A stretch of 9,731 bases of DNA, from positions 1 through 9,731 of the forward strand of contig JAEWSS010000226.1 in assembly GCA_023459755.1 (NCBI GenBank), read 5' to 3'. The notes beneath the pieces were generated by a model. The model ran no database searches, had not been told where the DNA came from, and worked only from the letters and a program-made list of their open reading frames with translations. The translations under genes and the position numbers were made by a program. This DNA comes from Verrucomicrobiota bacterium (lineage in GTDB: Bacteria > Verrucomicrobiota > Lentisphaeria > Victivallales > Victivallaceae). The number at the start of each line of letters is the position of its first letter. Position 1 is the stretch's first letter. Below, piece after piece: positions 1-6,263 of this stretch.

Positions 1-696
1 CATCAGCACCCGGTGCAGGTAATCGCCGGACTGCTCAGTCTGCTCTGCGGCGAAGATCTCAATCCGGACAATTATCCCGACCTCGCCGCCACTGCGCCGC
101 GCGGCCGCGCCATCGCTCCCGGAAAACGCAAGCGGCTGTTTGTCGGACTCGGAAAGATTGACAAAAAAGGCGCCAAGGCCATTCTTGACGTTATTTATGA
201 AAAGTCCGGCATCGGCTGTCAGAAGCTCGGCAAAGTGGACTGCTACGACCGCTTCAGTTTTGTGGACGCCGCCCCGGAGGACGCCGAAAAAATCCTTTAT
301 GCGTTCCGTGACCAGACCCGCAACGGCAAGCCCATGGTAACTCTGGCCAGAGACAAAGACGCTCAGGGCGGACGGGAAGACGACGAAAGTCAACCCGACG
401 CCGCGCCGGTCTTCGCAAAACGCACCGACGGCAATCGCGGCTGGAAAAAAGATGAATACGATGAACGGCCGCGCCGCAGAAGCGCCGCACCGAAGTCGGA
501 CGACGCCAAGCCTGCCGCACTGGAGGCAAAAACCGCGAAACCCGTGAAAGCCGTGAAAGCCGAAAAAAGCTCACCCGACGCCGCGCCGAACGCCGCGCCG
601 AATGCCGTCGAAGGCGCCGAAGCCCCCAAACTGAACCGCCGCCAGCGGCGTGCGCTCATGTTTGCGGACAAAAAAAATACCTACGGCATAAAATAA
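1..696 (+). CDS. DEAD-box RNA helicase, C-terminal part (5' end outside window)
   Basis: The reading frame is open from base 1 and stops at TAA 694-696, so this is the 3' part of a longer gene; the GTG at base 13 lies inside the frame and is not a likely start. The first ~35 residues resemble the end of the helicase core and linker of DeaD/CsdA/DbpA-type proteins. The segment from KRLFVGLGKIDKKGAK through DRFSFVDAAPEDAEKI (about residues 43-103) matches the DbpA RNA-binding domain (RRM-like, PF03880), which anchors such helicases to structured RNA, often rRNA. A low-complexity tail rich in Lys, Ala, Pro and Asp follows (about 115-210), then a short basic end (NRRQRRALMFADKK). Known for the family: ATP-dependent RNA unwinding in ribosome assembly or cold adaptation. 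The motor motifs lie upstream of the window, so the subfamily (DeaD, DbpA or RhlE-like) cannot be fixed. Confidence 0.85.
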   Translation, partial: HQHPVQVIAGLLSLLCGEDLNPDNYPDLAATAPRGRAIAPGKRKRLFVGLGKIDKKGAKAILDVIYEKSGIGCQKLGKVDCYDRFSFVDAAPEDAEKILYAFRDQTRNGKPMVTLARDKDAQGGREDDESQPDAAPVFAKRTDGNRGWKKDEYDERPRRRSAAPKSDDAKPAALEAKTAKPVKAVKAEKSSPDAAPNAAPNAVEGAEAPKLNRRQRRALMFADKKNTYGIK

Positions 697-714
697 GTCG
701 TAAATAATAAAAAG

Positions 715-759
715 AAAATCCGCGTCCGGTTCACCGTCGGGTGAAAGAACGCGGATTTT
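715..759 (+). terminator. Rho-independent terminator of the helicase gene
   Basis: An 11-bp perfect stem (715-725 with 749-759) encloses a second 6-bp stem (730-735 with 740-745, loop 736-739). The outer right arm ends in a run of T (756-761). It lies 18 bases after the helicase stop. The left arm begins with A's, so it could also work on the minus strand. Confidence 0.88.
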
Positions 760-897
760 TTATCACTAAATACCACATGAAGCTTTTTAAGCTCGAACGT
801 TCCCAAAGATTACAACTTTAAAACTTTGTTGCGCGGTAAAACTGCAATTTCCGGCGAGGAAATCAAACATCCATTCCCCCGTTTTCCCACCAGCAGG

Positions 898-916
898 GCC
901 GCATGAATGATGCGGC
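898..916 (-). other. 7-bp perfect stem-loop just after the toroid-protein stop
   Basis: GCCGCAT (898-904) pairs with ATGCGGC (910-916) around a 5-base loop, one base beyond the stop codon of the minus-strand gene ending at 918. Read on the minus strand it has no T-run after it, so it is not a canonical intrinsic terminator. It could stabilise an mRNA 3' end. A T-rich run follows on the plus strand (921-927), but no plus-strand gene precedes it. The rest of 762-897 shows only a 5-bp hairpin (781-785 with 789-793). Confidence 0.45.
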
Positions 917-917
917 G

Positions 918-1832
918 TCATATTTTTCCCATTCCCTTGAGATACAGCATATTTACCAATATGCCGTTACTCTGCCACCATCTTTTAGAAATCGCCCATT
1001 CATCGGGATATGCGCCCCACCCCCAGGGAATATTCCACGCTCCATCTTCTGATTGTGTTCTAACGATAAACTCACATTCATATTCAGCAATTTCTTTGTT
1101 CTCAGCATAAAAAATGCTGTCTTTACTGTGAAAAAATTGTGACGGTTTGCAAACATACGATGTTTCCCATTCAGCGGTATCTTGAGTGATTGCAAGTGGA
1201 ATTAATTCATGCAGTCGTTTCTCTAATGAGGATATATCAATAATATCGGCGGCACAGGCTTCTTGACAGTATTCCAATAAACGAATGTAGAGATTGACCG
1301 AATGCATGTCGCGGCTTAAGCCCTTTTCTCCAGTGGCAGTAAGGGCTTTTTTGGCAATTTCAACGCCAAGTCCATACAGTGCGCCGCCCTTTTCAGCAAA
1401 TCGTATGATAAAGCCGGCCAGACAAGCGGTGGGGTTGTAGCTGTCGGCATTATCCTGCTCACATCCCCACCACGGCGCGTGGGGATAGTTGTTATTACTC
1501 ACAATTTCGTTATACCATAATTCGCCGTCAAAATCTTGTCCACTTTCAAGATATTTCAAAATACCATTGAAAATCGGGTGAGTAGTGTCTGTAAAATCAA
1601 TTTCACGCAAAATTTCCGTTGCAGTCCAAGTTTGTATAGGAGACGAATTAGGGTTCCAAGCATCCGGTTCCAATGCGTGTCCAAAACCACCGTCATCATT
1701 TTGATAGTGTGCAAGCGCATCAAGTACCGCGTCTTTGCTGCCATTTTCAAAATGATATTGCCAGCGCGCTAAATCAACGGGTCGGGCGTTACGGTAAATA
1801 AACGCCCTCGCTCTTTCAAACGTATTCGCCAT
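918..1832 (-). CDS. Hypothetical protein, prenyltransferase/terpene-cyclase-like alpha/alpha toroid
   Basis: A 304-residue protein from ATG 1832 (MANTFERARAFIYRN) to TGA 918-920. This start has GGAGAG (1838-1843) five bases upstream. The frame extends 27 codons further upstream, but those codons lack a comparable ribosome site. Near the N terminus YQNDDGGFGHALEPDAWNPN, followed by SPIQTWTATEILREI, and near the C terminus QSEDGAWNIPWGWGAYPDEW, resemble the QW-type repeats of the squalene-cyclase/prenyltransferase alpha-alpha toroid superfamily. Similar uncharacterised proteins occur in Firmicutes (from memory of the family). No signal peptide or membrane segment is visible, so it is probably cytoplasmic. 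I do not see the DXDD motif of squalene-hopene cyclases, so enzyme activity is unproven and no substrate is proposed. Base composition is clearly more AT-rich than the neighbours (for example 1081-1140), suggesting acquisition by transfer. Confidence 0.8.
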   Translation of the reverse strand: MANTFERARAFIYRNARPVDLARWQYHFENGSKDAVLDALAHYQNDDGGFGHALEPDAWNPNSSPIQTWTATEILREIDFTDTTHPIFNGILKYLESGQDFDGELWYNEIVSNNNYPHAPWWGCEQDNADSYNPTACLAGFIIRFAEKGGALYGLGVEIAKKALTATGEKGLSRDMHSVNLYIRLLEYCQEACAADIIDISSLEKRLHELIPLAITQDTAEWETSYVCKPSQFFHSKDSIFYAENKEIAEYECEFIVRTQSEDGAWNIPWGWGAYPDEWAISKRWWQSNGILVNMLYLKGMGKI

Positions 1833-1976
1833 TTCGACTCTCCAAACACATAAAATTCTTCCTGTTCGATATAGTTTCCCTTGAAGAGGATGTACTATCC
1901 CCCTGTTTTTCATCTCAGGGAAATCTCCGCCTCCCGTCGAACCGGAAAAACGGCGGACCGGAAACCGGAAGGCCGG

Positions 1977-2825
1977 TCAGCCGACGCGGGTGCGGCTCAA
2001 CAGCGAATGCAAGCCGACGCCGCCGGTGAACAGCGCAGTCGGAATATACGCCCACCCCAACAGAATCAGCAGTCCGGTATAACGGCAGGCCAGCGGAAAA
2101 CCGGCGCGTCCGCCCTGATCGTCGATCAGGTCAAGATGAAGCAGCGTCATGCCGAAAGTCTTGCCCGAGCCACCCAGAGTGGCCAGATAATAACCGATCA
2201 CCACCAGCGTCCACCAGAACACGACTTTGCCGGTCATGTCCTTCATCTGCTCGTTGACAAAGCAAAGCGCGGTCTGCGTCTGCTCGTTGCGGATCTCCAA
2301 ATAGGTGTCAAATACCGAAAACTCCTGCTTCTCGTAGAAAAATGAGAAAACACTGCCGTGCGGCGTCGATGACGGAACCTCAACAAAACCGTAGCCGCTC
2401 CATTTATACACCCGGCCTTTGTCCCAATTCAACTGAAGCATTCCCAACAGCATCACAAATAATATCAGCGTTATCCACACCAGGTCGAACAACCCGGCCA
2501 TGATCCGTTTTGCCGGACTCCCATTGCGCCACGCCCCCGGTCCGCCGCCGACGATCTTCCGTATTTTCTGCGCACCGCTGGGAACATATGCCGTATCTTC
2601 GTTTTTCTTCGCCGCGGAAACCGGGCGTTCCGCCGCGCCGCCGTACACCCGTTTCAGCGCCGATTTCAACGCCTCGTGCGACGCCGCCGGAGAAAAATTG
2701 GCGATAATGACATTGCGCACCTGAGTTGTCGGCGCAATCCGGCGCTGTTCGATCAATTTTATCATATCGTCAAGCTCGACCGGAGCCGACTCTCCGCCGT
2801 CGCCGGTTTTATAAATAAAGTTCAT
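1977..2825 (-). CDS. RDD-family membrane protein with degenerate GYF_2-like N-terminal domain
   Basis: A 282-residue protein starting MNFIYKTGDGGES. ATG 2825 is preferred over GTG 2831 because AAGGAGG (2832-2838) lies six bases from the ATG and directly abuts the GTG. Residues 1-60 look like a weak GYF_2-type module (acidic turn, helix ELDDMIKLIEQRRI, then TTQVRNVI), often fused to membrane proteins. A linker (about 61-100) is followed by the RDD domain: AKRIMAGLFDL with Arg107 and Asp114 opening the first membrane helix (about 108-131), a long extramembrane loop (132-198), a second helix (about 200-217), the motif GGSGKTFGMTLLHLDLIDD, and a third helix (about 248-268). The motif GxTxG followed by a D-G turn is typical of RDD proteins. 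The family is poorly characterised; some members are linked to ion transport, but nothing here establishes a substrate. It faces thioredoxin divergently. No clear intrinsic terminator was found downstream (1833-1976). Confidence 0.83.
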   Translation of the reverse strand: MNFIYKTGDGGESAPVELDDMIKLIEQRRIAPTTQVRNVIIANFSPAASHEALKSALKRVYGGAAERPVSAAKKNEDTAYVPSGAQKIRKIVGGGPGAWRNGSPAKRIMAGLFDLVWITLILFVMLLGMLQLNWDKGRVYKWSGYGFVEVPSSTPHGSVFSFFYEKQEFSVFDTYLEIRNEQTQTALCFVNEQMKDMTGKVVFWWTLVVIGYYLATLGGSGKTFGMTLLHLDLIDDQGGRAGFPLACRYTGLLILLGWAYIPTALFTGGVGLHSLLSRTRVG

Positions 2826-2849
2826 TGTCACCCTCCTTATGATAATCGT

Positions 2850-2878
2850 AATATATCTCAGTGCTTGACTTTTTGCAA
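2850..2878 (-). promoter_or_regulatory. Candidate promoter of the RDD gene
   Basis: On the minus strand, TTGCAA (2878-2873) and TATATT (2855-2850) are separated by 17 bases, giving a short leader of roughly 20 bases before the ribosome site and ATG 2825. The -35 hexamer is a palindrome lying within the divergent control region shared with the thioredoxin gene. Confidence 0.5.
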
Positions 2879-2903
2879 ATTACGATGTCTATTATTATAT
2901 AAT
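2865..2903 (+). promoter_or_regulatory. Candidate promoter of the thioredoxin gene
   Basis: TTGACT (2865-2870) is followed by an AT-rich block with TATTAT at 2890-2895 (19-base spacer) and a consensus TATAAT at 2898-2903. The TATAAT would instead pair with TTGCAA (2873-2878), also at 19 bases. Which pair is used cannot be decided by eye. AAGGAG (2914-2919) lies eight bases before ATG 2928. Confidence 0.5.
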
Positions 2904-2927
2904 TCGCAATTGCAAGGAGAAAAAATC

Positions 2928-3239
2928 ATGAGCGTAAAAGAACTTTCAGCGGCGGAATTCGCCGATGCGGTCAAAACCGGTACGGTGCTGGTCGATTTCT
3001 GGGCCACCTGGTGCGGACCGTGCAAAATGATGCTGCCGGTTTTCGATCAGGTCGCGGCCGAAGTCGGAGACTCGGTAAAAATGTACAAATTCAATATTGA
3101 AGAATCATCAGAAATCGCTGCGGAGCATGGAGTTTCGATGGTCCCAACCTTTATTCTTTTCAAGGATGGAGAGAAAAAAGCATCGCTTACCGGGCCGCAA
3201 AGCAAAGTAAAACTGCTTGATTTTGCAAAAAAAGCCTGA
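2928..3239 (+). CDS. trxA: Thioredoxin
   Basis: A 103-residue protein, close to the usual 105-110 of bacterial thioredoxins. The fold is recognisable from end to end: LVDFWATWCGPCK with the redox pair Cys29 and Cys32, the buried Asp23 in VDFWA, the cis-proline loop VSMVPTF (Pro73), and the terminal strands and helix (FKDGEKKASLTGP then a Lys/Leu-rich helix). Known role: cytoplasmic dithiol-disulfide exchange, reduced by thioredoxin reductase and serving ribonucleotide reductase, peroxidases and similar clients. ATG 2928 has AAGGAG eight bases upstream; the frame runs further upstream without another ribosome site and through the promoter. It has its own promoter and terminator, so it is probably monocistronic. 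No reductase gene is nearby. The housekeeping assignment is firm; the symbol is by similarity, since genomes often carry several copies. Confidence 0.95.
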   Translation: MSVKELSAAEFADAVKTGTVLVDFWATWCGPCKMMLPVFDQVAAEVGDSVKMYKFNIEESSEIAAEHGVSMVPTFILFKDGEKKASLTGPQSKVKLLDFAKKA

Positions 3240-3260
3240 TTGCCGACGATTGAATCCAAG

Positions 3261-3283
3261 CCCCGCGTAATGCGGGGTTTTTT
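3261..3283 (+). terminator. Rho-independent terminator of trxA
   Basis: CCCCGC (3261-3266) pairs with GCGGGG (3272-3277) around the loop GTAAT, followed by six T's (3278-3283). It lies about 20 bases after the trxA stop. Confidence 0.9.
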
Positions 3284-3338
3284 GTTGTCCGCACACAACG
3301 TTTTTGTCCGCACGCAACATTTTTTACGCACGCAACAT
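3278..3338. repeat. Three tandem copies of a ~20-bp T-run/GCAC-CAAC unit
   Basis: Three consecutive units each consist of a T-run, then (GTC)CGCAC(G/A)CAAC and AT or G: about 3278-3300, 3301-3320 and 3321-3338. Copies 2 and 3 are nearly identical apart from a small contraction (TGTCCG versus TACG). It begins in the T-tract of the trxA terminator. No coding potential is seen. Confidence 0.6.
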
Positions 3339-3441
3339 TAAGCCCGCTGCCAAACGACTGCGACCGGGTTGCGACCGCAAAAGCCTGAAATGAACCCGAT
3401 TTTTCGCGGTCGGCTTAAATGGAAAATTTATCAGAAATCAA
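3339..3441. other. Gene-free spacer between trxA repeats and the composite repeat
   Basis: This belongs to the 340-base stretch between trxA and topA. The word TGCGACCG occurs twice (3359-3366 and 3370-3377). CGACCGC (3372-3378) can pair with GCGGTCG (3406-3412), extended by A/T pairs 3379-3382 with 3401-3404 around one bulged base. There is no T-tail outside the stem, so it is not called a terminator. No gene is supported here. Confidence 0.4.
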
Positions 3442-3562
3442 AAAAAGTCCCGGCGCCGTTGAACTGAAGTTCGCCCAAAACCTGTCCGAGTTCCGCGACA
3501 ACATGCAGGAAGACAGCGGCGCCGTTGAACTGAAGTTCGCCCAAAACGCTCCGGGACTTTTT
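3440..3562 (-). terminator. Likely topA terminator formed by the composite element
   Basis: On the minus strand, beginning about 19 bases after the topA stop, the arm 3562-3551 pairs with 3453-3442, which runs into seven T's (complement of 3446-3440). The enclosed loop is unusually long (about 97 bases) and carries its own small hairpins. Stem plus T-tract fits intrinsic termination; the loop size makes efficiency uncertain. Confidence 0.5.
3442..3562. repeat. Composite element: 12-bp inverted repeats framing two identical 31-bp direct repeats
   Basis: The termini 3442-3453 and 3551-3562 are perfect inverted repeats (AAAAAGTCCCGG and its complement). Inside, 3451-3481 and 3517-3547 are identical over 31 bases, each starting with the palindrome CGGCGCCG and containing GAAC-TGAA-GTTC, a small hairpin. 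Between the copies, CTGTC (3482-3486) and GACAG (3512-3516) form another inverted pair. All positions were read directly. Both ends carry A/T runs outside the GC stem, so the element can act as a terminator in either direction. It could also be a small dispersed repeat; only this copy is visible. Confidence 0.85.
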
Positions 3563-3580
3563 CGACATGTTGAAGCCGAC

Positions 3581-6085
3581 TCAAAGATTATACTTGACCG
3601 CAAGTTTCTTCAGCGCCGCCACCTGTTTGTCGGAAAGAACCTTCCCGTTGCCGAACTGTTCGGCCAGCGACTTGAAGAACGCCTGGTCGTCATAGACCCG
3701 ACGCCCCTGCTTGACCGGTTCCGCCCATTCCTTTACACCGCCAAGTTTTTCCAACAACGCCGCCACTTCGGAGGAATTGCCGCCGACCGCGGCTTCGGCA
3801 GCCGGAGTCTCATGGATGCCAAGTTCGGCGCTCAGCTTATCAAAACCGGGAATGCCGGAACGGTATTTCACCGCCAGTTTCTTCAACACGTCAAGCTGTT
3901 TTTCGGACAACGTGCGCCCCGCCTCGCCCTGCTCGCGCAGCGACAGAAAGAACTTGCGGTCGTCAAACGACCGGCCGCGACGAGTCACCGCCGGTTCCCA
4001 TTTCACGTCGTCAAACGCGGCGAATATCGTTTTGTAGCGCTCGGGATCGCCGGAAACCGACGATTTTTCCGAACGGCGTTTAAGTTCATCCTGCTTGGCC
4101 TTGGCCGCGTCAAGAAGTTCGGTCGCGCCGAGTTTCTCCGCGGTGGTGTCCAGCTCCGGCAGCTGTTCCGCATACTTTGCGGCCAGTTCCATAAGCGAAA
4201 CGTACTGCTTCTGGGAGAGCCGGTGGTTGGACTCGTACTTCTGGGCGATCGACTCGAAGAACTTGCCGTCGTCATAAACCCGGCGGCCGACCTTTACCGG
4301 TTCGGCCCACTTCACTCCGCGCAGCAGATTGAGCATCAGCTCAGAAGTTTCGCCTTCAACCGCGCCGGCGGCCTTGGCATTGTCCAACCACGGCGTAAAC
4401 TGATCGTAGAATCCGTGGAGCATCTTCGTCCACTTGATCTTGCCTGCCTCGATTTCATCAAGCTCCTTCTCCATCTTGCGGGTGAACGCCACCTGAAACA
4501 GCTCGGGCAAAGCCTCGACCAGCAGATCGTTGACCTGACAGCCGAGTTCGGACGGAACCAGCGAATTTTTTTCGCGCACCACATAGTCGCGCGCCTGAAT
4601 CGTCTTGAGAATCGTGGCGTAGGTTGAAGGTCTGCCGATGCCGTTTTCCTCCAACTCCTTAATCAGCGTGGCTTCGGAAAAACGCGGCGGCGGTTCGGTG
4701 AACTTCTGCTCCGGCTCCACCGCCGAAAGCGGACACACCGCTCCCTTCGAAAGTGCCGCAAGTATCTTCATATAGTCGGCGTTCTCCTCGTCGCGTCCCT
4801 TGTCCGGGAACACGGCGGTAAATCCGGCGAAGACCGTCTGCTGGGCGTTGGCGCGCAGCGAGTATTCGCGCCCGTCGGCGGCCATTTTCTTCACGTCCAC
4901 CGCCAGAAGCTTCATCTTGGCCGGCGACATCTGGCTGGCGACAAAGCGGTTCCAGATCAGCGTATACAGTTTGAGCTGGGCGGAGTCAAGCACCCCGGAC
5001 AAACTGTCGGGAGTGCGGTTGACATCGGTCGGCCGGATCGCCTCGTGCGCCTCCTGCGCCAGCGCCTTGCTCTTATAAACATTCGGCTTGGCCGGACTGT
5101 ATTCCGCACCGTAAGTCGCCACAATATAGTCATGTGCGGCAGTCTGCGCCTCTTTTGCGATATTTACCGAGTCGGTTCGCATATAGGTGATGAGACCGAC
5201 CGCCTCGCCCTTGCCCAGGTCCACGCCTTCGTACAGCTGCTGGGCGTAGCGCATGGTGGCCGACGCCGAAAAATGCAGCTGACTGTTCGCAAACTGCTGC
5301 ATGGTGCTGGTGGTAAACGGCGGCTGCGCCGAACGCTGACGGCGCGACTCCACAATATCGGCCACCACAAAATCTCCGGCACCGGAAAGTCCGGCGGCGG
5401 CGGCTTCGGCGACAACCTGATTATTCAGTTCGCAGTCCGCCCCGTCGATCTTCAACAGTTTTGCGGTGAATTCCGCCTTGCCGGGATTTAACAATTTGAC
5501 CGTGATATTCCAGTATTCCTGCGGCACGAAAGCCGTGATCTGCCGTTCGCGCTCCACCACCAGACGCAGCGCCACGCTCTGCACCCGCCCGGCGCTGATG
5601 CCGCGGGCAATCCGCGACCACAACAGCGGACTGACCTGATAACCGACGATCCGGTCCAAAACCCGCCGCGCCTGCTGTGCGTCCACCAGCGCCATATTAA
5701 TGGTTCCGCTGTTGGACAAAGCCCGCTCGATCGCCTGCCGGGTGATTTCGTGGAAGGTCACCCGTTTAAATTCGCCCTTGAAATCGTCCTTAAGCAGTTC
5801 GGAGAGGTGCCACGCGATCGCCTCTCCCTCGCGGTCCGGGTCGGGCGCCAGATAGACTTCGCCGGCCTTCTTGACTGCGCTCTTCAGCTCCGACACTACT
5901 TTGCGACTGCGCACGTTGTCGGTATACATCGGCGCGAAGTCGTGTTGAATGTCCACTCCGAACGAGCGTTCCGGCAGATCGCGGACGTGCCCCATCGACG
6001 CCATGATTTTATAATCGTTGCCAAGCATTCGCGAAATGGTGTGCGCCTTGGTCGGCGATTCCACTATCAGAAGTTTTTTACTCAC
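3581..6085 (-). CDS. topA: DNA topoisomerase I (type IA) with a three-repeat C-terminal domain
   Basis: An 834-residue type IA topoisomerase, which relaxes negative supercoils by passing one strand through a transient 5'-phosphotyrosine break. The start is GTG 6085 (VSKKLLIVESPTKA), where the toprim fold begins; a weak GGGA (6093-6096) precedes it. The upstream in-frame TTG 6127 would add 14 unconserved residues. The toprim domain (about 1-115) has Glu9 and the acidic motif PDPDREGE (Asp82, Asp84, Glu86). RGISAGRVQSVALR (161-174) is the conserved gate region, and GLITYMRTDS places the catalytic Tyr at 301. FSEATLIKELEENGIGRPST is also typical. The C terminus has no Cys-rich zinc ribbons; instead a unit recurs at about 590-640, 693-743 and 783-834: VKW-EP, (R/S)(V/F)(Y/D)DD, FF-SL, LS-KQ, LKKLAVKY. 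This end probably binds DNA (inference). The gene is single and divergent from the lipoprotein operon. Confidence 0.96.
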   Translation of the reverse strand: MSKKLLIVESPTKAHTISRMLGNDYKIMASMGHVRDLPERSFGVDIQHDFAPMYTDNVRSRKVVSELKSAVKKAGEVYLAPDPDREGEAIAWHLSELLKDDFKGEFKRVTFHEITRQAIERALSNSGTINMALVDAQQARRVLDRIVGYQVSPLLWSRIARGISAGRVQSVALRLVVERERQITAFVPQEYWNITVKLLNPGKAEFTAKLLKIDGADCELNNQVVAEAAAAGLSGAGDFVVADIVESRRQRSAQPPFTTSTMQQFANSQLHFSASATMRYAQQLYEGVDLGKGEAVGLITYMRTDSVNIAKEAQTAAHDYIVATYGAEYSPAKPNVYKSKALAQEAHEAIRPTDVNRTPDSLSGVLDSAQLKLYTLIWNRFVASQMSPAKMKLLAVDVKKMAADGREYSLRANAQQTVFAGFTAVFPDKGRDEENADYMKILAALSKGAVCPLSAVEPEQKFTEPPPRFSEATLIKELEENGIGRPSTYATILKTIQARDYVVREKNSLVPSELGCQVNDLLVEALPELFQVAFTRKMEKELDEIEAGKIKWTKMLHGFYDQFTPWLDNAKAAGAVEGETSELMLNLLRGVKWAEPVKVGRRVYDDGKFFESIAQKYESNHRLSQKQYVSLMELAAKYAEQLPELDTTAEKLGATELLDAAKAKQDELKRRSEKSSVSGDPERYKTIFAAFDDVKWEPAVTRRGRSFDDRKFFLSLREQGEAGRTLSEKQLDVLKKLAVKYRSGIPGFDKLSAELGIHETPAAEAAVGGNSSEVAALLEKLGGVKEWAEPVKQGRRVYDDQAFFKSLAEQFGNGKVLSDKQVAALKKLAVKYNL

Positions 6086-6132
6086 GTTTTTTTCCCGTAT
6101 ATGTGATATTAAAAAAAATTCATGCAATTAGC

Positions 6133-6178
6133 ATTAAATTGCCCTGTCTTGCCCGTTCTGTCAAATTCAAACTGTCAA
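6133..6178 (-). promoter_or_regulatory. Possible topA promoter region with two TTGACA boxes
   Basis: On the minus strand TTGACA occurs twice, at 6178-6173 and 6164-6159, each within TTTGACAG and 14 bases apart. The best downstream -10 candidate is TTTAAT (6138-6133), 20 bases from the nearer box, which is longer than ideal. The double box may be a promoter pair or a direct-repeat operator. Confidence 0.35.
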
Positions 6179-6204
6179 AAAAGACAAAAATAGTGTTGAG
6201 ACCG

Positions 6205-6233
6205 TTGAATTGCCGGCGCAATCGTATTATATT
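6205..6233 (+). promoter_or_regulatory. Sigma70-type promoter of the lipoprotein-dppA operon
   Basis: TTGAAT (6205-6210) and TATATT (6228-6233) are separated by exactly 17 bases, predicting transcription from near 6240 with a leader of about 24 bases that holds GGAG (6253-6256), seven bases before ATG 6264. Confidence 0.65.
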
Positions 6234-6263
6234 ACAGCGAGAATAAAACACCGGAGAAGAGAA

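Noticed and set aside
3442..3562. CRISPR array
   Set aside because: There are only two copies of the 31-bp repeat with one 35-base interval, and the copies are framed by terminator-like inverted repeats. No leader or cas gene is present.
3419..4627. Long plus-strand ORF (402 codons) antisense to topA, beginning in the composite repeat
   Set aside because: Most of it is the complement of the certain topA gene; the Leu/Arg/Phe-rich composition is a shadow of codon bias, and there is no ribosome site. Only the repeat it starts in is retained as a feature.
6086..6127. TTG at 6127 as the topA start
   Set aside because: The added 14 residues precede the conserved start of the toprim domain and no ribosome site fits; GTG 6085 agrees with the family.
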